DNA of 64,000 bases from Helianthus annuus (GCF_002127325.2 NC_035436.2:106353591-106417590), one strand, 5' to 3'. Counted from the first letter of the stretch, positions 11,517 through 24,200 are shown. The notes: generated from the sequence alone by a model not told the origin. Numbers and translations are program-made.

Positions 11517-13686
11517 AAATGTAATGTAAATCAAATGTACTAAGTACGCACACAATGGGCATACATAGCATGAAATGTAATGAAATCGTGTACTATAATG
11601 TACTAACAACATAGCAGGCATATGATGTGAAAACATGGAAAGCATGAAAGTAACAGATAGGCACATGTGTTTCACTCCAAAACAGTTTGGAAAACAGTAA
11701 AAGATGGGGTTCTATGTACTCACCTGAGATTGCTTTGAGTTCTTGTATAATAACCAGATAATGCTAAAGATCACGGGATATCAAACGGCACCTAATAGGT
11801 AGCTATGTTAATATACCGGACCAAATCGGAAGGATCGGATAGTACGCGGGTTCGTAAACCAAACGAGTATGGATACTCGTGTAATATGGTTTAACAAAGC
11901 CTACATACCAAAATGAAACTTAACCTAAGTGCTTACGGCCCATCACGACCCGTTTAGATAGCTTATGCTACCCTAACGCGTCGTTCGCGTAGAACGCGTT
12001 CGGAACGCCTAACATCGCGACCACAAGGTATAACCTCGGAAGGTTATAGCTATGGTCACCTAAGGTGTTTGGTCGGATCCTAATGATCGACCAAATGGGT
12101 CGGGTTCGAAAGTATAAGCGATGGTTTAGATCGCTTACCTTACGACCCTATATAAGCACTAAACTAAAAGTGACGAGCTAAGCATGTTAGAACATGCTTA
12201 ACTAAGTTTAGAAAACAGGTTTGGCATCAAAACAAACGGCTTTGATGCTCGCGAGTAGTTTGGTTACAAAATACGCAAGAATGCGCATTTTGGCCGAAAC
12301 TACGACTCGTCACTGAGCCTAGGTAACGTGGTGATCAGTAGGTATAGTCACTACGGGCTATAACCATCGTGATCACGCTCACGTTATGAAGTTCCATGAA
12401 CTTCGCATCCACCATAAGCTGGTCAATGCAGAAAGTCAACAAAACGTTGACTTTCGGACTCGAAAAGCGAATAAAAGAGCGAAAGAAGACTTACGGAGGG
12501 TCCCCGAGTGCTAATCTAGATCAAATAGCTCAGGTATGAAACAATGGTTCCAACTTAGAGCCTTAAGATCAGATTGTGTGGGCTTTTGGAACAAAGGGGG
12601 GGTATTTATAGGAAAAGTGGAACCGTTAGGATCGTTTATCGAATATCGTGCCACGATCTCGTGCGTACACTTGTCGCAATGTTGTGGTAAGTCAGAAAAT
12701 GCCCCTTGGCTCTTGATTGGGTGAAAGGGCATTGCCCCTTGATCGATCGAAAGGCCAAACTGCATTAAATGCAACATTTATTCTGTCTGACAGTCTCACG
12801 CGGCCCGCCTCAACATTCAGGCAAAACTCACGCGGGCCGCCTGAGGCTTCTGATCTGCACCACTTGCAGAATTTACACTTTTGGTCCCTATTGCGTATTT
12901 AAGCCATTTTCAGCCCTTCTAAGGCCTGTAAAGCCAACTTTAAGGCCCTAAAATGATGCCTAAACATTGTGGACATGAAACATGCTCAAAAATGTGTCGG
13001 ATGTTGGTTCGTTTGGCCGTACGATCGCGATGTTCGGTTAATTACGACGGAATGCGCATAAGCGCGAAAAATGATCCAAATGACGCGACGAATGGATTTT
13101 TCTTATGCCAAACACTAAGGCATAATATAAGGATGCTTACATAAATTTTTGGATGTCCGGATGTATTCAGAACGTAAGTTATGCGCGAAAGTGCAAACTT
13201 GTGCACTTTTTGACACTTTTAGTCCCTGAATGATCCAAAAGTTTGTTTTAGCATACCAAACACCTCAAAGCCTATTTCTAAGCTATGTAAAGGATATTTA
13301 TGGTATGTTTAAGTTATGGACATGTTCCGGAATGTTCGTCACAGTTCAAATTGGCATACTTTCGCAGTTTGTCAAGTTTAGTCCCTGTAAGCGAATTAAC
13401 TTGTTTTTGCCATACCAAAGCCTTCAAAACTTATTTCTAAGTTATGTAAATGTTATTTAAGGTATGTTGAGTATATGTTGATGTTCCGGAGTATTTGTCG
13501 CATTAAACTGAGTACGTTTAAGAACCAGTTAGCGTATAACTCTCAAGAAAGCGATGTAGAGTTTGAAATTGAACAAAAGTCAAAATATGAAAAATGTAAA
13601 ACACAACCAAACAAACATTGGGATCAAATAACATTATTTTATTGATAATAGAACTGTTCATGATGATTACAAGCACAAATGTTACA

Positions 13687-13700
13687 GTCTCCCCTACTTG
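13687..13700 (-). other. Polypurine tract, Tekay-like element
   Basis: On the minus strand AAGTAGGGGAGAC lies directly against the 3' LTR, the position where plus-strand DNA synthesis is primed. Confidence 0.7.
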
Positions 13701-13720
13701 TGGAAATTTCGTCCCGAAAT

Positions 13721-14302
13721 TTATTTAGAGGAGACTCGTGGAAAGAGATGCGGATATTTTGCCTTCATTTGATCTTCGCGTTCCCAAGTAAACTCGGGTC
13801 CACGTTTAGCTTCCCACCGAACCTTGACCAAAGGAATGCGCTTGCGTTTAAGCCACTTGACTTTACGTTCCATGATTTCCACCGGTTTCTCAACAAATTT
13901 CAGTGTTTTATCCACACGAATTTCGTCAAGCGGTATGTGGAGGTTCTCATCAGCTAAACACCTCTTGAGATTGGACACGTGAAAAGTTGGATGAACATTT
14001 CCAAGTTCAGGAGGTAACTCAAGTCTGTAGGCTACCTTGCCGATTCTTTCGACGATCTTGAATGGTCCAACGTATCTAGGTGCAAGTTTTCCTTTCTTTC
14101 CGAATCTGATCACACCTTTCCAAGGTGAGACCTTAAGTAATATACGATCACCGACTTGAAAATCCAAGGACTTGCGTTTTAAGTCCGCATAATTCTTCTG
14201 ACTGCTTCTAGCTATCTGAAGGTTCTCACGAACTCTCTTAACCTTATCTGTTGTCTCTAAAATGAGGGCAGGTCCAGTAAGTTGAGCCTCGCCAATCTCA
14301 TT
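13721..14302 (-). pseudogene. Integrase C-terminus and chromodomain, Tekay-like element
   Basis: This is the last part of the gag-pol frame, separated from the rest only by the TAG at 14303-14305. It contains the [19 protein letters not shown] integrase C-terminal motif, [10 protein letters not shown], and a chromodomain ([18 protein letters not shown]) ending KYPHLFP before a natural stop at 13721-13723. Chromodomains of this class are thought to steer integration toward marked chromatin. The stretch upstream of the first Met (14165-14167) is open in the same frame. Separated from the integrase core, it cannot be expressed as part of the normal polyprotein. Confidence 0.85.
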
Positions 14303-17077
14303 CTAGCAGACTGGTGAACGACATTTTCGACCATAGAGAGCCTCGAAAGGAGCCATGTTGATGCTGGAGTGATAACTGTTGTTGTAGGAGAATTCAATCA
14401 ATGGAAGATGCGAATCCCAACTACCACCAAAATCGATCACACAAGCTCTAAGCATATCCTCCAGTGTCTGGATTGTTCTTTCAGATTGACCATCCGTTTG
14501 CGGATGATAAGCTGTGCTCAAATTGAGTTGAGACCCCATAGCAGATTGCATGGTTCTCCAAAAATGAGAAGTGAAACGAGCATCTCTGTCAGAAATGATG
14601 TTCAAAGGAACACCATGTCGTGCTACAATTTCATCCACGTAGATTTGAGCAAGTTTGTCAGCCGAAAAATCCTCACGGATTGGCAAGAAATGCGCTGACT
14701 TGGTAAGACGATCAACGACTACCCAGATGGCATCGTGACCTTTCTTTGTGCGCGGGAGTTTAGTAATGAGATCCATAGTAATGTTTTCCCATTTCCAAAC
14801 TGGGATTTCTGGTTGCTCTAATAAACCAGAAGGACGCTGATGTTCAGCCTTAACCTTAAGACAAGTAAGGCATTTTGATACGTATAAGGCAATGTCTTTC
14901 TTCATACCAGGCCACCAATACTGTATACGAAGATCCTTATACATCTTATCTGAGCCAGGATGAATAGAATAACGAGACTTATGGGCTTCATCCATAAGCA
15001 AGGTACAAAGATTATCTTGGCTCGGGACCCACAAACGGTCCATGAAGTAATATGATCCATTGTCCTTCAGTTCAAGAGCAGGTGTTATGTGATAAGGAAA
15101 TTCCTTATCCATCAAGCCTTGTGAAACACAAGCTTGTTGAGCCTGAGAAATACGGGCTTGTATATCAGTTTGAATAACAGATTGAACACGTACACAATGA
15201 AGCTTAGTACGTTCCTTGCGACTCAATGCATCGGCTACGACATTCGCCTTACCAGGATGGTAACGGATCTCGCAGTCGTAGTCGTTTAGAAGTTCAACCC
15301 AACGTCTTTGCCTCATGTTGAGTTCCTTTTGATTAAAGATATGTTGAAGACTTTTGTGGTCCGTGAAGACCACACATTTTGTACCGTACAAGTAGTGTCT
15401 CCAAATCTTAAGAGCGAAGACAACTGCACCCAACTCAAGATCATGAGTGGTGTAGTTCTTCTCATGTATCTTCAACTGTCTTGATGCGTATGCTATGACT
15501 TTGTTTCTTTGCATCAGGACGCAGCCAAGACCTAATTTAGATGCGTCGCAATAAACGACGAAATCATCATTGCCCTCAGGCAATGTTAGGACAGGCGCGT
15601 CGCAAAGCTTTTGTTTCAAAGTCAGAAATGCTTCCTCTTGTTTGACTCCCCACTCAAATGGCTTGTTCTTCTGAGTTAGAGCAGTTAGAGGAACTGCAAT
15701 CTTCGAGAGATTCTCAATGAAGCGGCGATAATAACCCGCTAGACCAAGAAAAGAACGAACCTCAGTAGGAGTAGTAGGCGTATCCCAATCCTTAATCGCA
15801 CTGATCTTGGAGGGATCTACATGAATACCTTGTTCGTTGACAATATGTCCTAAGAATTGAACTTCTTTAAGCCAGAATTCACACTTGGAGAATTTGGCGA
15901 AAAGTTGTTCTTTCTTTAGGAGTTCCAAAGTAAGACGAAGGTGTTGTTCATGATCAGCTCGCGTCTTGGAATATATTAAGATGTCATCAATGAAAACGAT
16001 GATGAACTTATCTAAATAAGGCTTGTAGACATTCATCAAGTCCATGAAAACAGCAGGAGCATTAGTCAAACCGAATGGCATGACTGTGAACTCATAATGT
16101 CCATAACGAGTACGGAACGCTGTCTTGGGAATGTCTTCTTCATGCACCCGAAGCTGATGATATCCAGATCGTAGATCAATCTTTGAAAAATAAGAAGCGC
16201 CTTGCAATTGATCAAAGAGATCATCAATGCGAGGTAGGGGATATCGATTCTTGATGGTAAGCTTGTTAAGCTCACGATAATCGATACACATCCTAAAAGA
16301 TCCATCCTTCTTCTTTACAAAGAGAACGGGAGCACCCCAAGGTGAAAAGCTAGGACGGATAAAACCTTTGTCGGAGAGCTCCTGAAGCTGTTTAGATAAT
16401 TCTTGCATCTCTGATGGTGCAAGACGGTATGGAGCTCTGGCAATGGGATTTGCACCAGGTACGAGATCAATACGGAACTCGACTTGGCGTGCTGGAGGTA
16501 AACCGGGTAACTCTTCAGGGAAAACTTCGGAATAATCCCGAACGACAGGAATATCTGAAATAGTCTTACCCTTGCCTTTATCTGCTGTAACATGTGCTAA
16601 GAAAGCCACATAGTGCTTTCGCAGATATTTCCGAGCTTTAAAACAAGACATGAGTTTGAGACCACCGGCAGGCTTCTCACCACGAACCTGTAGGATCTCG
16701 CCTGTCGACAGCGGTACACGAACAATCTTCTCAGAACAAACTATCTCCGCGCGATGATTGGATAACCAATCCATTCCCACTATAACGTCGAAGCTTCCAA
16801 GTTGCATTGGCGTGAGGTCAATAGGAAAAATATGGTCGTTAAGGTTTAACTGGCAGTTGCGTAGAACAGAATTTAGAACAATGGGTTCACCACTGGCAAC
16901 CTCTACTGTCAAAGGTTTACCTAGTTTCGTTCTAGACACGCGAAGCATTGTCTCAAAAGACAATGACACAAAGCTCTTGTCGGCACCCGAATCAAAAAGA
17001 ACAGATGCTGGCTGATTATTAATAAAGAACGTACCGTTCACCACCTTGTTGTCTGCTTGTGCTTCTTGTGCATTCAT
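14303..17077 (-). CDS. Ty3/gypsy pol: protease, reverse transcriptase, RNase H, integrase core
   Basis: The 924-codon open stretch begins at [13 protein letters not shown]. Open sequence in the same frame continues upstream to 17209 and contains the zinc knuckle ([14 protein letters not shown]). Visible in order are the protease FDSGADKSF (about 16979-16996), the RT with FIDDILIYS (about 15970-15995), RNase H starting [13 protein letters not shown], the HHCC integrase finger (HPGSDKMY...CLTCLK), and the integrase core D (ITMDL), D (ISDRDARF) and E (QSERTIQ). The RT reads MNVYKPYL where both other copies in the window read MNRVCKPYL, so one codon is lost. The stretch ends at a TAG where the conserved sequence expects Trp (RSPVC-W-NEIGEA). 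Encoded products would be a truncated polyprotein without the chromodomain. Confidence 0.9.
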   Translation of the reverse strand: MNAQEAQADNKVVNGTFFINNQPASVLFDSGADKSFVSLSFETMLRVSRTKLGKPLTVEVASGEPIVLNSVLRNCQLNLNDHIFPIDLTPMQLGSFDVIVGMDWLSNHRAEIVCSEKIVRVPLSTGEILQVRGEKPAGGLKLMSCFKARKYLRKHYVAFLAHVTADKGKGKTISDIPVVRDYSEVFPEELPGLPPARQVEFRIDLVPGANPIARAPYRLAPSEMQELSKQLQELSDKGFIRPSFSPWGAPVLFVKKKDGSFRMCIDYRELNKLTIKNRYPLPRIDDLFDQLQGASYFSKIDLRSGYHQLRVHEEDIPKTAFRTRYGHYEFTVMPFGLTNAPAVFMDLMNVYKPYLDKFIIVFIDDILIYSKTRADHEQHLRLTLELLKKEQLFAKFSKCEFWLKEVQFLGHIVNEQGIHVDPSKISAIKDWDTPTTPTEVRSFLGLAGYYRRFIENLSKIAVPLTALTQKNKPFEWGVKQEEAFLTLKQKLCDAPVLTLPEGNDDFVVYCDASKLGLGCVLMQRNKVIAYASRQLKIHEKNYTTHDLELGAVVFALKIWRHYLYGTKCVVFTDHKSLQHIFNQKELNMRQRRWVELLNDYDCEIRYHPGKANVVADALSRKERTKLHCVRVQSVIQTDIQARISQAQQACVSQGLMDKEFPYHITPALELKDNGSYYFMDRLWVPSQDNLCTLLMDEAHKSRYSIHPGSDKMYKDLRIQYWWPGMKKDIALYVSKCLTCLKVKAEHQRPSGLLEQPEIPVWKWENITMDLITKLPRTKKGHDAIWVVVDRLTKSAHFLPIREDFSADKLAQIYVDEIVARHGVPLNIISDRDARFTSHFWRTMQSAMGSQLNLSTAYHPQTDGQSERTIQTLEDMLRACVIDFGGSWDSHLPLIEFSYNNSYHSSINMAPFEALYGRKCRSPVC

Positions 17078-17209
17078 GTTGAAGACTCGGCCTCGAGCCT
17101 GAGCCTGATTCTGGTTTGCATTCTGGTTCTGGTTGGCTAGCCTTGGACACCGATTTCTGTAGTGGGTCAGATCCCCACAGTTATAACAAGCACCTGGTGG
17201 GTAGTTTGG

Positions 17210-18244
17210 TCATGCAACCTGACCCTGTTGTTGAGCAACTTGTTGAGCAGGGTTCTGAGCTGCGCGATTCTGAGCAAACCGACAAACATCGGCAAGATGA
17301 CCCGACTTCCCACAGTTAGTACAGAAACGACACTGATATTGCGGCTGATGGTGACTGTTGCATTGATTGCACAAAGGTGCACTCCCTGAATAGGGCTTCT
17401 TTGCTGGAGGCTGGTTGGGAGCTGCCTGGTTAGCTTGGGCAGTGACAGCATAGTTTTGGGAAGCCTTACGCTTCCTTGACCCCCTAGAGGAACCAGAATC
17501 CTTTCCCTTCTTGTTTTGACCTTTCTTGTTATCTTCCTTGTTAGCCGACTGCTTCTTGCCCTTGTCACCCTTCCTGTGTAGCTTATGCTTTCGAATCTGC
17601 GACTCAGTCAGTGTCGCTGATAACTCGATTGCCTGACGGAGTGTGGTAGGGTTGCTACCAGTAAGGATGTCTTGTACTGAGTCAGGTAGGCCGTCGATGT
17701 ACCTTTCGATGGCCTTATCGAGTGGGGTAACCATAGTTAGGCAAAGCAGACTCAACTCCTCAAACCTATCCGTATAAGCCCTGTGCTCGCCACTATCTTG
17801 CTTCAAAACATCAAATTCTTTCTCCAACGCTCGTTGCTCATGACGAGGACAAAACTCCCTCATCATAAGAGCTCTCAGTTCAGCCCATGTCTGAGCTAGA
17901 GCAACTTCTGCACCTTGATCTCTCATAACCCCATTCCACCATGTAAGAGCCCTCTTCTGAAACACGCTTGAAGAAAACTCGACCTTGCGATTATCCGGAC
18001 ACTGCACGTGGCAAAAAGTGTTCTCGATGCTCTCGAACCACTGAAGAAGCCCAGTTGCTCCCTCAGAACCACTAAACTTGAGTGGCTTAGCCGAATTAAA
18101 ATCCTTGTATTTGCATGTACCATTGTTGTTGTTGTTGGCTTGGTTCCATTGAGCGAAGAGATTCGGGAATTGAGTAGCCATCTGCTGCGCAATAATCTCC
18201 GCCAGCTCGGCAGTAGCTATCTGGTTGTCGCGTCGAGGAGGCAT
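17210..18244 (-). CDS. Ty3/gypsy gag of the Tekay-like element, cut before its zinc knuckle
   Basis: I start it at MPPRRDNQIATAEL (18244). The open frame runs 27 codons further upstream, but MPPRR is the usual start for this clade and the upstream part is a hydrophobic leader-like translation of non-coding sequence. The retrotransposon gag domain is seen in LKFSGSEGATGLLQWFES, VEFSSSVFQKRALTWWN and FDVLKQDSGEHRAYTDRFEE. A basic KGDKGKKQSANKEDNKKG stretch and a first CCHC-like knuckle (CRFCTNCGKSGHLADVC) follow. The frame stops at a TGA (17210-17212); the second knuckle and pol continue in the same frame beyond it. Gag would form the virus-like particle. As written it ends early. Confidence 0.88.
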   Translation of the reverse strand: MPPRRDNQIATAELAEIIAQQMATQFPNLFAQWNQANNNNNGTCKYKDFNSAKPLKFSGSEGATGLLQWFESIENTFCHVQCPDNRKVEFSSSVFQKRALTWWNGVMRDQGAEVALAQTWAELRALMMREFCPRHEQRALEKEFDVLKQDSGEHRAYTDRFEELSLLCLTMVTPLDKAIERYIDGLPDSVQDILTGSNPTTLRQAIELSATLTESQIRKHKLHRKGDKGKKQSANKEDNKKGQNKKGKDSGSSRGSRKRKASQNYAVTAQANQAAPNQPPAKKPYSGSAPLCNQCNSHHQPQYQCRFCTNCGKSGHLADVCRFAQNRAAQNPAQQVAQQQGQVA

Positions 18245-18873
18245 TCTAGAAGAGAAAAACATGAAATGAAACGAGTGAGATGATTGGATGAAGAGAATGA
18301 GATGAAGCAAAATCAACAAAAGCAAAGATGGCGGTTATGCATCGCAAAGCAAATAAGTGACATGAAATGTCTAGTCAAAGTAAATGGGTCAGAATTAGTG
18401 TATCGCGAAGACATGCTCGCCTATAAGTGAACACTCACCCCAAGAGTTCCCAGGTAAGAGTGACTGGTCCGATTATGTGGATTTGTACGAACACTCTAGC
18501 CTTAGACAGAAAACTCAGGGTACAGGCATTCACTCTTCCAGTTCGCACGTGTTCACACTATTAAAGCCCCAAAACCTTGACGAGATTTTTGAGCATCCAA
18601 AGGGTTCAAAACCATATAACAGAGGGTTCAAAACCTTATAACAGAGGGTTCAAAACCTTATAACAGAGGGTTCAAAACCTAGCAATCAATCATCCTAGAA
18701 CAGATGATTAATTTTCAAAGCGGATTCGGAACCGAAGTTCCCCTTGTGGTTATCACCTAAGGATAGGTGATGTGCATGTTTTAAACTCTAAACACAAGAT
18801 AACTTGTGTTAGGGTCCTAGAAAGTTATAGTCTAGGTCAAAGCATTACTAATAACCTAATTCCCTATAACCAA

Positions 18874-18887
18874 TGGCTCTGATACCA
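18874..18887 (-). other. Primer-binding site, initiator-Met tRNA
   Basis: The minus strand reads TGGTATCAGAGCCA, seven bases inside the 5' LTR. It is complementary to the 3' end of tRNA-iMet and fixes the element's orientation. Confidence 0.92.
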
Positions 18888-19486
18888 ACTCTTCTGTCAC
18901 ACCCCGGCCGCGTATAACATACAACCGCGGCGGAAACGCCAGGGAGTGTTGTTAACAGAATTAATTGTTATACAACCATGGAAATTAAAGTTACATTTTA
19001 TTTATTAAACAAGGGTAGTACATTGTCTTAAACAGGAAAACAAAGAGTTTATAACATAGTTAACTAAGTCTATCTTCAGTTTTAGTCTCTAAGGCACAGG
19101 TCCGCCCTAGTATCGTGATCAACATCCTATGGAACAGCTCTTGAAAACACATGTGAAAGTAGGTACGTCAGCATAAAAATTCCTGTGAGATACATAGGTT
19201 TTGTGAAAATGGGATTCATGACTTGAGTTTAAAGAATGTTTAATAACAGTCAGTCATGAACCTTGTAATTTGTCTTGCTTTGTAAACCATTTGAAAAACG
19301 ATAACATCAGATGATATGTATAGATAAGTGTAAGGTTAAACGAGTAACCAAGTAAAATGAGTTGAATAAGATAAGTTGTTTGTGAAAATAATGTCTTGCG
19401 AAGAATATGTTTTTTGTGTAAAATGTAATGAGTCAAAACTGAAATGACTTAGATAACGCTACGATATGTAATACTATACAAGCATT

Positions 19487-19494
19487 TATATATA
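19487..19494 (-). promoter_or_regulatory. Probable TATA box driving the Tekay-like element
   Basis: This is the same TATATATA core and flanks as at 10736-10743, here in the 5' LTR, upstream of gag on the minus strand. It is the likely genomic-RNA promoter. Inference from conserved position. Confidence 0.45.
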
Positions 19495-20163
19495 GGAAGT
19501 ACCAGCGGCGTATCCACCATGTTTGTATCATATTACGTACGGCACGTTACTCAAACCATTTACCCAAACCAATCCACCATGTAAATTGTTCATGTATAAA
19601 CCAAATGTCAAGTGTTATTGTGTAAACCATGTCAAATGTTTATGTTCAATGTAAACCACCAAATGTGTATGTCAATGTCAACGTGTTTATGTTCAATGTA
19701 AATCATGTAATGTGTATCCCAAAATGTATCATGTATGGTAAGCGAAATGTATCAACTTAAACCATATGTAAAATGCACAAAACAAGTCGTTGAAGTAAAA
19801 CGTGGTTTAAATCAACGTCATGTTCAGTGGAAAAATGCATGCTCTATTGATATTAACATTTATGCGTTATTGTAAACTATGCATACATCCAAGCCTTGAG
19901 ACTGTGGCGATAAACCCTTAAACAAATTAAAGGTTCATCTAAGTTATGTATATCGAATTCGGTCACTCCTTCCAGTCCTATCAAACCCAAGACTTCAGGA
20001 ATGGGAGTTGTCAATTCCTATGGTACCACTACCTACTAACGAACGGCGTAGCTAATGTTAATGAATGTATTGTCCCATGTTAAACAAACCAAATGTCATA
20101 ACAAAATGAAGGCATGTGATGTAAACAATTGTACTAAGTATGCTAAGTAAACATACGAAGCAG

Positions 20164-20371
20164 AAATGTTCATGTAAATCAATGTGTCCATATGCTGAGT
20201 AAACATATGCAACAGAAATGTTCATGTAAATCAATGTGTCCATATGCTGAGTAAACATATGCAACAGAAATGTTCATGTAAATCAATGTGTCCATATGCT
20301 GAGTAAACATATGCAACAGAAATGTTCATGTAAATCAATGTGTCCATATGCTGAGTAAACATATGCAACAG
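20164..20371. repeat. 52-bp tandem unit, four copies
   Basis: Four nearly identical 52-bp units are present, against two in the paired LTR. Confidence 0.92.
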
Positions 20372-22667
20372 AAATGTAATGTAAATCAAATGTACTAAGT
20401 ACGCACACAATGGGCATACATAGCATGAAATGTAATGAAATCGTGTACTATAATGTACTAACAACATAGCAGGCATATGATGTGAAAACATGGAAAGCAT
20501 GAAAGTAACAGATAGGCACATGTGTTTCACCCCAAAACAGTTTGGAAAACAGTAAAAGATGGGGTTCTATGTACTCACCTGAGATTGCTTTGAGTTCTTG
20601 TATAATAACCAGATAATGCTAAAGATCACGGGATATCAAACGGCACCTAATAGGTAGCTATGTTAATATACCGGACCAAATCGGAAGGATCGGATAGTAC
20701 GCGGGTTCGTAAACCAAACGAGTATGGATACTCGTGTAATATGGTTTAACAAAGCCTACATACCAAAATGAAACTTAACCTAAGTGCTTACGGCCCATCA
20801 CGACCCGTTTAGGTAGCTTATGCTACCCTAACGCGTCGTTCGCGTAGAACGCGTTCGGAACGCCTAACATCGCGACCACAAGGTATAACCTCGGAAGGTT
20901 ATAGCTATGGTCACCTAAGGTGTTTGGTCGGATCCTAATGATCGACCAAATGGGTCGGGTTCGAAAGTATAAGCGATGGTTTAGATCGCTTACCTTACGA
21001 CCCTATATAAGCACTAAACTAAAAGTGACGAGCTAAGCATGTTAGAACATGCTTAACTAAGTTTAGAAAACAGGTTTGGCATCAAAACAAACGGCTTTGA
21101 TGCTCGCGAGTAGTTTGGTTACAAAATACGCAAGATTGCGCATTTTGGCCGAAACTACGACTCGTCACTGAGCCTAGGTAACGTGGTGATCAGTAGGTAT
21201 AGTCACTACGGGCTATAACCATCGTGATCACGCTCACGTTATGAAGTTCCATGAACTTCGCATCGACCATAAGCTGGTCAATGCAGAAAGTCAACAAAAC
21301 GTTGACTTTCGGACTCGAAAAGCGAATAAAAGAGCGAAAGAAGACTTACGGAGGGTCCCCGAGTGCTAATCTAGATCAAATAGCTCAGGTATGAAACAAT
21401 GGTTCCAACTTAGAGCCTTAAGATCAGATTGTGTGGGTTTTTGGAACAAAGGGGGGGTATTTATAGGAAAAGTGGAACCGTTAGGATCGTTTATCGAATA
21501 TCGTGCCACGATCTCGTGCGTACACTTGTCGCAATGTTGTGGTAAGTCAGAAAATGCCCCTTGGCTCTTGATTGGGTGAAAGGGCATTGCCCCTTGATCG
21601 ATCGAAAGGCCAAACTGCATTAAATGCAACATTTATTCTGTCTGACAGTCTCACGCGGCCCGCCTCAACATTCAGGCAAAACTCACGCGGGCCGCCTGAG
21701 GCTTCTGATCTGCACCACTTGCAGAATTTACACTTTTGGTGCCTGTTGCGTATTTAAGCCATTTTCAGCCCTTCTAAGGCCTGTAAAGCCAACTTTAAGG
21801 CCCTAAAATGATGCCTAAACATTGTGGACATGAAACATGCTCAAAAATGTGTCGGATGTTGGTTCGTTTGGCCGTACGATCGCGATGTTCGGTTAATTAC
21901 GACGGAATGCGCATAAGCGCGAAAAATGATCCAAATGACGCGACGAATGGATTTTTCTTATGCCAAACACTAAGGCATAATATAAGGATGCTTACATAAA
22001 TTTTTGGATGTCCGGATGTATTCAGAACGTAAGTTATGCGCGAAAGTGCAAACTTGTGCACTTTTTGACACTTTTAGTCCCTGAATGATCCAAAAGTTTG
22101 TTTTAGCATACCAAACACCTCAAAGCCTATTTCTAAGCTATGTAAAGGATATTTATGGTATGTTTAACTTATGGACATGTTCCGGAATGTTCGTCACAGT
22201 TCAAATTGGCATACTTTCGCAGTTTGTCAAGTTTAGTCCCTGTAAGCGAATTAACTTGTTTTTGCCATACCAAAGCCTTCAAAACTTATTTCTAAGTTAT
22301 GTAAATGTTATTTAAGGTATGTTGAGTATATGTTGATGTTCCGGAGTATTTGTCGCATTAAACTGAGTACGTTTAAGCACCACTTAGCGTATAACTCTCC
22401 AGAAAGCGATGTAGAGTTTGAAATTGAACAAAAGTCAAAATATGAAAAATGTAAAACACAACCAAACAAACATTGGGATCAAATAACATTATTTTATTGA
22501 TAATAGAACTGTTCATGATGATTACAAGCACAAATGTTACACTCGACTAGTTTACCGTATGTCGATTCTATAGAATGAGGAGACGTCTAGCTTACATGGC
22601 TCTAGGCCAAGTACATTTGGAATTCTGTGTGGAGAGGACTTCACTCTATATTTTTAGGAACCCTATG

Positions 22668-22785
22668 TTTAAATGTAGGATAACCCAATCCATATGTTTA
22701 GATGTAGGATAACCCGATCCATATGTTTAGATGTTGGATAACCCAACCATATGTTTAGATGTAGGATAACCCAATCCTTAATTGT
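22668..22785. repeat. Minisatellite, about 29-bp unit
   Basis: About four copies of a unit containing ATATGTTTAGATGTAGGATA followed by ACCCAATCC, with small substitutions. Confidence 0.85.
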
Positions 22786-22989
22786 AGCTAGGACAATCTC
22801 GTCCCTAGCCATGAAACTCATGTATGTGAAATATTGAGATGAAGCTAAAATTGGCACCAGTATCAAATAACATGGATGTGAAATGTTGGTTGATTGGAAA
22901 CGTGTCGAGTAACTACTGTTTGAGTGATTGAGGTAGGGTGGGATGATGCGGTCATGCTTCGGATCTCCGAGGCTAAACCCGAAATGTAA

Positions 22990-24200
22990 CACTCAGTGTG
23001 TTTGAATTCGGGTGTTACCCAGTATGGAACAACCCTTGAGAGACCATGAAAGCATCAAGTGTAACCATCAACATTGGCTCCAGGTATGATCGAGTTCTTT
23101 TATAAAATCATATGAAAATAGATATGAAAATCAGATGATATAAAAGAATGATGTATGGTTAAATAAATAACCAATAGAAATGTAGTGTATAAATATATCA
23201 TGTCTTGAAATAGAATATTATGTCTTGTGTAGAGGATGTCATGTCTTGTGCAAAAATGTCATGTCTTGTCTTGTCTTTGTCGAAGAGGTTTGAATAACAC
23301 CACAATATGCAATATAATATAAGCACTTATATATAGGAAGTACCAGCGGTGTATCCACCATGCTTTTATCATATTACACACGTCTCATCACTTACAAATA
23401 ACCACCAAAAATGTCTTGTGTATACCAACATTAAATTCCATGTATAACAATGTCTTGCGTAACAATGTCATGTATAAACCATGTCTTGTGTAAAAGCAAT
23501 GATTTTTAACACATAACTTTTGACTTAAACATTTGATACTTTTAACGCCATGATCTTTTTAATACACACTATTAAAAGAATCTAGGCATATATTTGGATG
23601 AATATTGTCTATCATGTGCCCAAGAATGAAGAATGCAATCAATCGGTCATGAAAACCTCAAGACCACATTGTTCATACATGTTTCAATAAATAATAATGT
23701 AGATAACCAAAACCAAAAGGTGTAATGCCTCTTGCGTGTATTGGTCATATGTCTAAAAAAAGTAATTCGTTGAGGAGGGGAAACCAACCAGTGGTCTTCG
23801 TCCATATAATATGTATTCCCTACTCTATGGACCTCGATCGTCCTAAGTAGAGAAAATCCTTTGTCTTACATGTCCATGTGACAGTTATGGTAATAGTGCT
23901 TGAGTTTCATGAGCTCTAGCAAGATTATTAGAATCTCCATAAATGTCGAATAGAATGCAATGAGGGAGTTTCAGCATGTTTCATGCCATACCCTTCCTTG
24001 GGAAAAGACAAATGTCAAGCGACGGAATTTATTGTATCATTTCCAATAAATATGATAAGGTGGAATATGATAAGGTAAGGTAAGGTAAAGGAGGGTAAAG
24101 TGTCATAGACACCACGGAACCAACCCATGTTCAAGAATTTCGAGAATGTTGAGGAAAATCCTCCATGAGTGGCTAACAAGTTTTGTTTGTTTAACTGACT
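22990..24200 (-). repeat. Diverged LTR fragment inside the outer element's leader
   Basis: Around 23321-23370 the TATATATAGGAAGTACCAGC block and the following GTATCCACCATGC match the conserved promoter block of the Tekay-like and solo LTRs. Neighbouring words such as repeated TGTCTTGTG and AAACCATGT have the same texture. No LTR ends or TSD are recognisable, so the limits are approximate. Confidence 0.55.

Larger units (their letters stand above)
10144..13686 (-). repeat. Left LTR (3' LTR) of the Tekay-like element
   Basis: This 3,543-bp LTR begins TGTCACACCCCGGCCGCG and ends ATGTTACA. It is about 99% identical to the right LTR by eye. It carries two copies of a 52-bp tandem unit (11413-11516); the right LTR carries four. 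Small reading frames around 12511-13460 recur unchanged in the right LTR and are not genes. Confidence 0.95.
10144..22541 (-). mobile_element. Full-length Ty3/gypsy chromovirus, Tekay/Del-like
   Basis: This 12,398-bp element has LTRs at 10144-13686 and 18895-22541, flanked by ctcga (10139-10143 and 22542-22546). Its single gag-pol reading frame runs on the minus strand from 18244 to 13721. The initiator-Met primer-binding complement is at 18874-18887, and the polypurine tract lies next to 13686. Domain order is gag, zinc knuckle, protease, RT, RNase H, integrase, chromodomain. The long LTRs and a chromodomain of the [18 protein letters not shown] type fit the Tekay (Del) clade. Two premature stops break the frame. 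It is inserted in the interior of the outer element and is therefore no older than it. Confidence 0.95.
18895..22541 (-). repeat. Right LTR (5' LTR) of the Tekay-like element
   Basis: This LTR is 3,647 bp. The 104-bp excess over the left LTR equals exactly two extra 52-bp units. Substitutions against the left LTR are concentrated in the first 510 bp (13 counted by eye) and sparse after that. Confidence 0.95.

Noticed and set aside
12511..13460. Small open frames (60-90 codons) that recur identically at 21366-22315
   Set aside because: The recurrence comes from the LTRs being copies of one another. They have no similarity to known proteins and are poorly kept in the related solo LTR.
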